Shown: one piece after another, positions 55,024 to 64,000 of the stretch
Position numbering within the stretch: position 1 is the stretch's first letter
Layout: each line of letters begins with the position of its first letter
Assembly: GCA_015183035.1 (NCBI GenBank)
Contig: JACZZP010000008.1
Span: forward strand, 1,302,001 to 1,366,000
Reading direction: 5' to 3'
Source of the DNA: Meloidogyne chitwoodi
Lineage: Eukaryota; Nematoda; Chromadorea; Rhabditida; Meloidogynidae
Length of the DNA: 64,000 bases
The notes under the pieces: generated by a model
Seen by the model: the letters and a program-made list of their open reading frames with translations, nothing else
Database searches by the model: none
What the model was told of the DNA's origin: nothing
Made by a program: the position numbers and the translations under genes

Positions 55024-55201
55024 TTAAAAAATAAATTATTTTTTAATTTTAAAATAAACTTTTTTTTTAAATTTCTTTTATAAACTTTTTGTTTAAAGAA
55101 AATTTGTTTCAACACACAAAAATCTCATTTTCATCATCATACCTAACAAAAAAAAGTAATATTATTGCACATTATTAATAACAGAAAATAATTTTAAATA
55201 T

Positions 55202-55853
55202 TTATTTTCCATATCCAGAGTATCCTCCGGGTAAACAATTCGCAGCATTACCAAATGAACCTCCACTGCTATATTGAGGAGAATAACTAAATTAATTATT
55301 TGTAAATATTTTAATTTTATTTTTTATTAAATGTTATTTTGGTCTTTTTATTTACTATTTAATTAAATTTTTGATAATTAACCTTCCATAACCACTAGAA
55401 TAACCACTAGCACCATAACCTCCATAGTTTGGTTGACCATAACCTCCATAACCTTGCTGGCCATAACCATAACCTTGCTGGCCATAACTTCCATAGTTTG
55501 GTTGACCATAACCTCCATAACCTTGCTGGCCATAACCAGCTATTCCATAATCATTTGATCCGTAACTATAATTTGGCCAAAATTATAGATAAAATATTTA
55601 AATATTTACCCCATTCCATTATAACCACTCATTCCCATTCCTCCGTACATTGTTTCACAACCGTTAAGATCTGCAAATACATTAGTAGAAGTTTGGAGTA
55701 ATATCAAAAATAAGAGAAAAAGAATGTTGTAACAAGAACTATTTATTAAAAAAAAATAAATTAATAATTAAATTATATAATTTAAATAATAATTATTATA
55801 AATATAAATAAATTTAAAATTTTTTTAACTTACTATCTACTGTATGAAAACAT
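55202..55853 (-). CDS. Secreted Gly/Tyr-rich repeat protein
   Basis: Four exons. The first is only 20 nt (55834-55853, MFSYSR plus two bases of Tyr) and ends in a perfect GTAAGT donor. It joins in phase to an exon encoding a signal peptide ([20 protein letters not shown]), then [20 protein letters not shown]. The main exon carries imperfect repeats of [16 protein letters not shown]. The last exon ends [15 protein letters not shown] and a stop at 55202. The mature protein is about half Gly plus Tyr, with two Cys. In nematodes such proteins occur among cuticle, eggshell or antimicrobial (YGGYG-type) secreted peptides. A structural or defence role is inferred from composition only. Without the tiny first exon the protein would lack its signal peptide. 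Confidence 0.75.
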
Positions 55854-56843
55854 TTTTTATAATATATAAATTTAAATTAATTAAATAAATTTTAAATTTG
55901 TTTTTTAAAAGAATGATTTATATTACTACTATTTATACTAATTAATTTATTTATTTATTTTTAAAAAGGTTAATTTTATAAATATATTATTATTTACTTT
56001 AACTTAATCCTCAAAAACTTCTTCTTTAGAATTTTTTTATTTTGTTACCTCAATTTATTTATACTTTTTATAAATATTTTTATTTTTTAATCTACTTTTA
56101 ATGCTAAAAATATGTGGTAAAAAATTAAAAAAAAAGACGGAAACCCGTTTATTGCGCAACTAAAAAATGACATTTTGTGTGTTAACATTACAAACAAAAA
56201 AAAATAAAGAAAAGAAGAAGCTATAAATAAATAAATAAACTAAAATAAATTGATAAATTTAACGGACAAAAAATCTGATTTAATTTTATTTTTTTTTAAA
56301 TTTAAATAAATAATTCAATTATTTTAGTAAAGAACAGAAATATAATTTTATATAAATATTTTTATTATTAGATAAAGGAAAAACAATTTTATTTAAGAAA
56401 TCCGCATATTTTTGTCTGCTAAAAATAAAAAAATAGGAACAGAAATATATTTTTAAGTAAAAACAAATTTTTAAAGAAAAAAAGTTTTTTTTTGTTTGTT
56501 TGTAGAACAAATTAATTAATAATTATTTGTAAAGAATATAAAAAAGGAACAAAATAAATAAATAAATGTCTTGGAATTTTGTTGAGAATTATATATTTTA
56601 AAAAAAAAAAGTAATAAAAATAATAATAAAATTATTTTATTAATAAATATATTATTTATTTATTACTTATTAAAAAAAGAAAAGAAAATAATTTTTAAAA
56701 TAAATAATTTAATTTATTCTTTTTTTATTTATATAAAGTTGAGTATTTTAAATTATTTAATAAATTGTCTAAAAAGTGAACTGCCCCATTTTTGATTTTA
56801 TTTTTTAAATATATTTATAATTAATTAAATTATACTTTTAATT
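55854..56843. other. AT-rich intergenic region
   Basis: About 1 kb of AT-rich sequence upstream of the Gly/Tyr-rich gene. The open frame at 56319-56510 is low-complexity Phe/Lys and is not accepted. No repeat was recognised. Confidence 0.5.
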
Positions 56844-57872
56844 TTATTTTTCATTATTTTCTTCTTCATCTTCTTCTTTAATTAAAGATTCTCTTTGATT
56901 TTGTTGTTCTCGCTGTATATTTATTTTATTTTGACGTGATTCTAAATTACAATTTAAAGCTGTATTATTAAGTGATGATGAAGAAGAAATAGCTAAACTA
57001 TATGGAGGTGGTGGTGGTATTATTTCTTTAAAAATAAATTAAAATATAAATTAATTTAATTTATTTTACCACATTCTTTATTTAATGGACGGTTATTATT
57101 AATTTGTTGATTTTGAGAAATATTTTGGTAATTATGGTATGAACGTGAAAATGAGCGTCTTTGTTGTTGTTGAGTATTAAATGGACGACCTTTTTTTAAA
57201 ATAAATAAATTTAAAATATTTATTTATTTTTTACATGAAAATTCAGTTGTAGAATTATCATTTAAAGAAGAACCTAAACAACGTCCACTACCACCAATTA
57301 TTGAATTATTACTACTTGCTTTTCTTCTATGTAATAAAGGACAAAATCTTGTTCGACGACATAAATAAGAACAAAAAAAAAATAATAAAATTAAAAATGC
57401 CAAAATTAAAAGAATTAATTGTGGAATATGCCTTAAAAATTAAAATAAAATAATATTAATTTTTAAATATTTATTTACTTTGAAATAAATTTTTTACGTG
57501 CTTCAGCTGCTAATTCTGATTCTAAGTCATTTTTGTGCTGTTCTGTACCTAAAAATTTAATTTTTAATTAAAATTTTAATTTTATTAATAATATAAATAA
57601 TTAAAATAAATTCTCTACTAACAACAAAAAAAAGATCCACTAGTAATTTGTGATGGACAACAAGCTAAAAAATAAAATAAAATAAATTAATTAATTAATT
57701 AATTACCAATTTGTTCTGGTTCATCTTTAAAGTCTGGACATATTTTTAAAGTTTTTGATAAAATTAAATTTATTTTTTCTTCTTCATTATTAGAAGAACA
57801 TATTTTAGTATTAATTAATTTAAAAAAGAAGAAGGCACTCAACAATTGAAATAAAATAATTATATTTTTCAT
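56844..57872 (-). CDS. Single-pass PPxY membrane protein, WBP1/VOPP1-like
   Basis: Multi-exon gene starting at 57872. Signal peptide (MKNIIILFQLLSAFFFFKLI) followed by a short ectodomain with paired cysteines (ACCPSQITSGSFFCC) and an acidic/basic juxtamembrane stretch (LESELAAEARKKFISR). One transmembrane segment (IPQLILLILAFLILLFFFCS) comes just before YLCRRTRFCPLLHRRK. The cytoplasmic tail is Ser/Asn/Gln-rich and contains IIPPPPPYSLA, a PPxY motif that should bind WW-domain ubiquitin ligases of the NEDD4 family. The tail ends in an acidic helix (LIKEEDEEENNEK). The layout of short Cys-rich ectodomain, TM and PPxY tail is that of the WBP1/VOPP1 and Shisa-like families, which regulate trafficking of membrane proteins. 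The exact family is uncertain. Confidence 0.68.
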
Positions 57873-60650
57873 TTTTATCCATTAAATACTTATTATTTAA
57901 AAGAAAAATAAGAGAATATTTAATAAAAGAAAATAAATAATATTTTCTAAAATATTATTTAAAATTAATTAATATATTTATTTATTTATTTTTTCAAATA
58001 AATAAATTATAGGTATAATAAATATGACAATAATAATAAACCTATAAAATAAAATAAATTACCTAAATATTTAATAATAAATAATTATTAATAAATAAAA
58101 ACAATTTTTACAATTTATTTAAAAACAAAATCTTTTTTTTTTTTAAATAAATTGTTTTTATTTTCTTATTGTTGTCATCATCATCTCCTTTCATTTATCC
58201 TTTTTTCTTAAAAAAATACACAAAAGCACTAACTAAATTGAATAAATAAAAAAAATAAATTGTAAAAAGGGAATAAAAAATGACAATGAAAAAAAGAAAA
58301 AGACAATTTTCAGATTGAAAATTGTTTAATGAAATATATAAATGTATTATTTTGTAAAAATTCTTTAAATTCATTTCCTTCTCTTTTTTTTAGTTGTTAA
58401 AATATATTTTAAAAAAAGTTAAAGTTTAATAAATAAATTTATTTATTTAAAAAATCTTTTTTAATTTTAAAAATTTAAATTTATTTTTTAATATTAAAAA
58501 GTCAATTCTTTAGGGAACGGAAACCAATGGGTTTTTTCGGAAAATAAAAAAGAAAATAAGGCAAAGAGTAGCAAAAAGCACGCAAAATTTAATATAAAAA
58601 TATTTTGAGAAAAAAAAGTCAAAAAAAAAGTTAGTAAAAATTACTTTATTAAATATTTTTGGAATCCAAGTTTTTTTAAACAAATCCCTTAAGGGAATAA
58701 AAGAAAAAAGACATGTACTTTTTTTAATTATTTAAATTCATTATTTTTTTATAAAAAAAAATAAAAAAAGAAAATATATTTAATTAAATAAATTAATTTT
58801 TATTTTTTAAAAAGAGATTCGATCAAAATTATTTTAAAATAAAAATTTAATTAAACATTTTATTTTAAAAAAATTATTTAAATAATTTTTTTTAATTTTA
58901 AATAATAATATTTTTGTTGCCAAAATGTTATAAATCCAAAAGTGTAAAAAAAAGATGCTTTTAATGCATATAAAATTATAGTAAAAATAAATATATAATA
59001 AATGTGTTAATGCATTTTATAAACAAAAAATAAAATAAAAGAATATTGTCGTGTGAAGGAAATAAAAAATAAAATAAAAAAATATTATTTTTTAAAAAAC
59101 AAATATTTATATTTTTTAATTATTTTAAATATTAATTAAATATAAATTCTAGACTTTTTTTTAATTTTTAAATAAAAATGAAAAGAAAAAATAATTAAAT
59201 ATTTTCTTTTAATTAATTCTACAAAAAATAAAATTTAACATTATATTTTTTATAATAAAACATTTAAGGAAAATGCAAAAAATATTTTTTCAAAAGTTGA
59301 AAGTATTTATTTATTAAAAAATAATATTTTATTATTTTAAAATATTTAAAAAATTATAAAATATTAAAAAGTAATTTTCATAATATTTTAAATATAAAAA
59401 GAAAAAATGTTTGGATTTAAAAAAAATATTAATTAATTTGTTCACACTTATTTTCAAGGTTAGAGAAAATAATAATTAAAAATAAAATAAAATGAATGCA
59501 AGTGACAGAAAAGAATAAAACAGAGATTAGTGACAGCTGGGGAAGGTTTGTATATAAGCAATTGAATGAATGAATAAATCTAAATAGGTAAGTTTGTCTT
59601 CCGTGACTAACAACTCAGCTAACCAACTTTGTTTGTTACTATGAGAGAAAAATAAAAAAATAAAGTTTAATTAGTGTGAACTTTTTTTTTAAATTTAAAT
59701 AATTTTAAATTCTTAAGTTTTATAAAATTATTTTTATTTTTTAATCAAAATAATAATGTTTATTTTTTTTTTAAATTATAAAAAAGGAGAGAAATAAAAA
59801 ATATTGGTAGATAGATAAATTGCGCAGAATTTATTATTTACTTTCTTTTTTTTTTCAACTGATGTGACAGAGATATAAAAATATATAAAATGACAGGCGA
59901 CAGTCAAAGAATTGATTTATCATTAAATAAAAATGCGCATTGGGTAAAAAATTATTTTAAAAAATAAAAAAGAAATATATTTTCTCAAAAAAAGATATAA
60001 TTATTATATTTTATTTAAAATGAGTAACAATTATTATTTCTTTTTTATTAAAGAACGCCACCATTTTTAAAAAATAAACAATTTTTGAACGTAGAATTTA
60101 ATAACTTATAAGATCAGAAAAAGAAAAAATCAATATATAAAACTTTAAAATATTACAATATTTTTTATTAATTATAAAAGAAGTAAATCCTTTCCCAAAC
60201 AATATTCCAATTTTTATAATTAACTTCTTCAATCAAAAATTGCCAAAAATAATAATTTTAAGTAGAGAATACCCCAACTTTAAAAAAACATTCCATCGAT
60301 TTTACTATTATTTTTTGCCCTTTCCTGTCATCGCCTTTTCAACTTTTGTTTCTCAATTTTCATGCATTTAAGGAGGGAAATAATAAGCGGTAGCAGTAAA
60401 AATAAAAAAGGACATAATAGGGTGAAGGACTTAAAATTACCATTGAGCTAATTTTTAAAGTATTTTTTAAAAGAAAAATAATAAATAAAAAATAAATGTT
60501 TTATTTTACTCTGTTTACAAGAAAATAAATTAATATATCAATAAATATTTGATTTATATACAAAAAGTAAAATTCTTCATAATTTTAGAAAATAAAAACT
60601 TTCATTTGAATATAAATCAAATTTTCAAAAATTAAAAAATGTTAAATTTG
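57873..60650. other. Long AT-rich intergenic region
   Basis: About 2.8 kb upstream of the PPxY gene and downstream of claspin. The patch 59500-59650 is less AT-rich and has TATATAAGC-like text (59552-59560) that could be a core promoter on +. A possible two-exon micropeptide at 59890-60077 is listed separately. Nothing else was supported. Confidence 0.45.
59890..60077 (+). CDS. Possible micropeptide (25 residues)
   Basis: ATG at 59890 opens MTGDSQRIDLSLNKNAHW, then a GTAAAA donor. A 110-nt intron ends in TTAAAG and the next exon adds NATIFKK before TAA. The first exon has unusually non-repetitive, coding-like composition for this AT-rich spacer, and a TATATAAG promoter-like sequence lies about 330 bp upstream. 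No homology is recognised; it could instead be the first exon of a longer or non-coding transcript. Confidence 0.25.
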
Positions 60651-62773
60651 TTAAATATTTTGTTTACGAAAAAAAGAGTTAAAATTATTTTCAGTACCAA
60701 AATTTGTTGATGTTTCATTGAAATCTCCATTCTTAAAAAGAATTTCTAGATTACTAGCCCCGTTAATTAACGAATCTTTTTTACGCCATTTTGTTGTTGA
60801 GGACAGAAGTTGAACAGAATTAAGAGGATTTTTAGTTGAAATTTCATTGAGTTTATTATTATTTTCAGGCAATTCTTAAAATTAAATATTATAAACTTTT
60901 AGGAAAATACTTTTTTTAATTCGTAAAAAATTAAGAATAATATTATTATATATGTAAAAATTTTTACTCTATAAATCTTAATTTAACTATCTAAAATAAA
61001 AAACAAAAAATTAATTTAATTATTAGAATACCATTTTCTTTTCCAAGCAATATTTGTTCTCCTAATTGAAACAAAACTCCAGCATTACTATCATCTTCCA
61101 AATCAGTAACATTAAGTTGTTGGTCATCTACTCCATTTTCCTCCTCTTCATCATCAGAATTATCAATTTCTGTCGCTTTTCGTTTAATTCCTTTTTTATG
61201 TTGTTCCAATTGCCATTCTAACATTTTTAGACGTTTTTCACGCCGACTTTCTGACTCTATATCCTCTTCCTCGTTAAATCCCTCTCTATCATCAATATTG
61301 AAAATTTTGGACCATTCAATTTTTGAATCTGTGTGCATTCTAAAGCGAAAACTTCTGTCACTGCTTCCAACCTAAAAAATAATTTTTAACATTTCAAATA
61401 ATTAAAAAATACATGGTTGTGCAAATCAGAATCCGCAAAAAATGCTTCTTGCAACTTTAACAAACGTTTATCATCCGCATCTCTTTCATATTTATTATAT
61501 TGTCGAATTAAATTATCACGAATTTCCTCGTCATTCAACTAAAAAAACTTAAATTTTAAAATAAAAAATTCGTTGCCTTATCAAGATCACCCTCTTCGGC
61601 TTCATATTCATCTAGACCTTCAATATCGTCAGCATCATCACGATCTGAACCTATATCATCGCCAGACAGAGAAGCCTCATCATCAAACATTTCTTTCCTA
61701 CAAATTATTTGATTAAAAAAAATATAAAAATTTTAAGGATTTTGATAGAGTGTAGAATTTTGTTGTTTTGCCGAAAAACAAATTTTTGGGTTGCGTATAA
61801 AAAAATTTTTAGGTTATGTACAGCAAGAGAATTTCAAAAGAAAAAATTTAAACAAATGTATTTTTTCTTACATATTTTGTTGTTTTCCCTCTTCAACATT
61901 TCCAAAAATTTGTTCTTCACAAGCATCTTCAGTAAAATCTTCTACTTCATCTCCAGATTTATTCAAATAAGTTTCATTTTTATCATCTTCTATGGTAAAA
62001 AGGTCACCAATAGTTTCATTAGTTAGTTCAGATTGAATAGAAATAACCTTATTTAAATCCTAAAGTAATTTAAAAGTTTAAATGTTTTTTCTATTTGATT
62101 TTTAATTAAAATATTAGAAAATAATTCAAAATTTACACTATTTTCTTTTGCGATTTTTTCTTCATCTTCATCGTCTTCGAGAACATACATTTTCTTTACT
62201 GATACAAACTTCGCGTTCATTGATAATTTATTATAATCTTCATCATCCTCCTCTTCCTCGCCAGAACTTTCCTTTTGTTCAACAACATCATCCTCATCAT
62301 TATACGTTTCAATATCATCATCTTTTTCTTCTTCAACATCAATATTTTTCACCTCATCTTCATTTTGTGGTATTGGTATTATATTTTCTTTTTCTTCCTC
62401 CAAATCTGGATTTTCAAAAGATTCATTGGAATTAATTTCACTGCCAGATAATTCCTCATCTAAATCGTCCTCAGTTTCTTCTTCATGAACAGGAATTTCA
62501 TTTTCTACATTATAGAAACTAAATTAAGAAAAAATTAAAAAAACAAAAATAAATACTTATGTCGCATTTCCATTTCTTTATGACGCCGCAGTGCTAGACG
62601 TTCTGTTAGTTCAGTTTTAAAGTCAATGATTTCTAGTATAGAAATATTAAAAATTATATCATTTTAATTATAATACTTTTGTCTGCTTTAGCTTTATTCA
62701 ATGAAAGATTCGTATTGCAAAATTTGTTCTTAAACCATTCTGTGGCGCTGCTTTTTTTTTGTATTTTTGACAT
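60651..62773 (-). CDS. clsp-1: Claspin (replication checkpoint mediator)
   Basis: Multi-exon gene starting at 62773 (MSKIQKKSSATEWFKNKFCN), with an acceptor (TTTTAG) just upstream. The N-terminal half is extremely acidic (EEEDDEDYNKL and similar). The diagnostic C-terminal block reads FDDEASLSGDDIGSDRDDAD, then DEYEAEEGDLDK, LNDEEIRDNLIRQYNKYERD, ADDKRLLKLQEAFFADSDLH and FRFRMHTDSKIEWSKIF. It matches the conserved claspin segment (EAELSGSD-VGSDEDE, YEEEEGD, LxxQLxKxHxKxxxDxDKRxLxxLQExFLxDGDLH). REKRLKMLEWQLEQHKKG and an Asp/Glu tail follow, ending at 60651. Claspin links ATR to Chk1 and travels with replication forks. No clear Chk1-binding repeats were identified in the visible exons. Confidence 0.85.
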
Positions 62774-62921
62774 CTCTAAAATTCTAAAAAGAAAAACAAA
62801 ACAAAATAAAACAAATGCAACAAAATTAAATTAACATTAAATTTAAAACTAAAATTTGAAGTAAAATAAAAACGTCAATCAATTTAAAAGGACCTTCCTT
62901 TTGTTCGCCTGAATTGACCGG

Positions 62922-63690
62922 CGTCCAGTCGGCCTCGCGTTCAGTCGGCCTCGCGCTCAGTCGGCCTCGCGTTCAGTCGGCCTCGCGTTCAGTCGGCCTC
63001 GCGTTCAGTCGGCCTCGCGTTCAGTCGGCCTCGCGTTCAGTCGGCCTCGCGTTCAGTCGGCCTCGCGTTCAGTCGGCCTCGCGTTCAGTCGGCCTCGCGT
63101 TCAGTCGGCCTCGCGTTCAGTCGGCCTCGCGTTCAGTCGGCCTCGCGTTCAGTCGGCCTCGCGTTCAGTCGGCCTCGCGTTCAGTCGGCCTCGCGTTCAG
63201 TCGGCCTCGCGTTCAGTCGGCCTCGCGTTCAGTCGGCCTCGCGTTCAGTCGGCCTCGCGTTCAGTCGGCCTCGCGTTCAGTCGGCCTCGCGTTCAGTCGG
63301 CCTCGCGTTCAGTCGGCCTCGCGTTCAGTCGGCCTCGCGTTCAGTCGGCCTCGCGTTCAGTCGGCCTCGCGTTCAGTCGGCCTCGCGTTCAGTCGGCCTC
63401 GCGTTCAGTCGGCCTCGCGTTCAGTCGGCCTCGCGTTCAGTCGGCCTCGCGTTCAGTCGGCCTCGCGTTCAGTCGGCCTCGCGTTCAGTCGGCCTCGCGT
63501 TCAGTCGGCCTCGCGTTCAGTCGGCCTCGCGTTCAGTCGGCCTCGCGTTCAGTCGGCCTCGCGTTCAGTCGGCCTCGCGTTCAGTCGGCCTCGCGTTCAG
63601 TCGGCCTCGCGTTCAGTCGGCCTCGCGTTCAGTCGGCCTCGCGTTCAGTCGGCCTCGCGTTCAGTCGGCCTCGCGTTCAGTCGGTCGCGT
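62922..63690. repeat. 16-bp GC-rich minisatellite, about 46 copies
   Basis: Near-perfect tandem copies of GTTCAGTCGGCCTCGC. Only the first units (GTCCAG, GCTCAG) and the end (CGGTCGCGTCCC) vary. CpG-rich in a genome that is otherwise about three-quarters A/T. As 16 is not a multiple of 3, all three frames stay open with a 16-residue period; the resulting long open frame is a by-product. Confidence 0.95.
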
Positions 63691-63699
63691 CCCGCGTCC

Positions 63700-64000
63700 A
63701 GTTGGCTGTATCCACCTGCGCGCATGCTTACATTCCGTTGACAGAGCGGACATAGCAAACAGAAGAAAAGTGTCTATGCGCTAAGTGTCAATCTGGTGAG
63801 TTAAGCAACGGTGGTAACTCAATTTCGATTTTTTCGAGGAAAAATGCTCTTTTTTTGTAGTTTTTTAATTTTTTTAAACTCAAAATTATTTATTTGGAAA
63901 AAACACTTCTTTTTCCTTGAATTGGGTAAAATTCAAAATATTTTTTTGGCATTTCGTTAATTATAGACTATATTTACCTATTAATTTTTGTTTCTCATAC
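63700..64000. other. Flank of the minisatellite
   Basis: About 300 bp after the array. The first 130 bp remain moderately GC-rich (GCGCGCATGC, GGTGGTAACTCAATTTCG) and then return to AT-rich sequence. No gene was recognised before the window ends. Confidence 0.4.

Noticed and set aside
62914..63741. 275-residue open frame with a VQSASRSVGLAFSRPR repeat
   Set aside because: It is a by-product of the 16-bp minisatellite, which leaves all frames open; no promoter, splice signal or domain.

Overview
The window is nuclear DNA from a plant-parasitic nematode, most likely a root-knot nematode (Meloidogyne). The grounds are the extreme AT content, the very short introns (mostly about 35-50 nt, TTTTTAG/TTTTCAG acceptors), acceptor sites placed directly before start codons (trans-splicing style), orthologues of known nematode genes, and above all a tandem cluster of genes for plant RALF-like peptides, a class reported from Meloidogyne. 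The species assignment is inference. Nearly every gene is split by introns, so coordinates span first to last coding base; exon joins were worked out by hand.

Layout. 1-2.7 kb: end of a beta-heavy spectrin gene (PH domain) on +, then an NHLH/HLH-15 bHLH gene and a secreted C-type lectin on -. 3.4-7.0 kb: four small secreted-protein genes on +, the last three being RALF-like. 7.3-13.7 kb: two paralogous Thr-rich single-pass membrane protein genes pointing at each other around a CYP4-type cytochrome P450. 14-17.2 kb: a tandem C2-domain (synaptotagmin-like) gene. 18.3-26.4 kb on -: TTC17, TAF12, COQ6 and an unknown basic protein, closely spaced and possibly an operon. 26.6-29.8 kb: a nest of non-autonomous repeats (a MITE, a long inverted-repeat element with 42-bp tandem units, and a GGAACC-palindrome element carrying a tRNA/SINE-like pol III promoter). 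30.2-33.3 kb: a RasGRP (RGEF-1) gene. 35.1-37.2 kb: a divergent myristoylation-type globin. 38-41.6 kb: a SUT-2/ZC3H14-like gene in which no zinc fingers were found. 42.5-43.8 kb: a four-TM protein with a GC-AG intron. 44-49 kb: a SIPA1-like Rap GTPase activator. 50.6-53 kb: AHSA1, with a complete 667-bp Merlin-type transposon copy sitting inside a 38-nt intron. 53.4-55 kb: a small membrane protein and PTRH2. 55.2-57.9 kb: a secreted Gly/Tyr-rich protein and a WBP1/VOPP1-like PPxY protein. 60.7-62.8 kb: claspin. 62.9-63.7 kb: a 16-bp GC-rich minisatellite.

Most genes are ordinary housekeeping or neuronal signalling genes. The accessory content lies in 2.0-13.7 kb (lectin, RALF-like peptides, orphan secreted and membrane proteins), which looks like a lineage-specific block, and in the repeat nests. 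The most notable content is the RALF-like cluster, in which one copy keeps both halves of the plant RALF core and two keep only the receptor-contacting YISY half plus a new shared tail.
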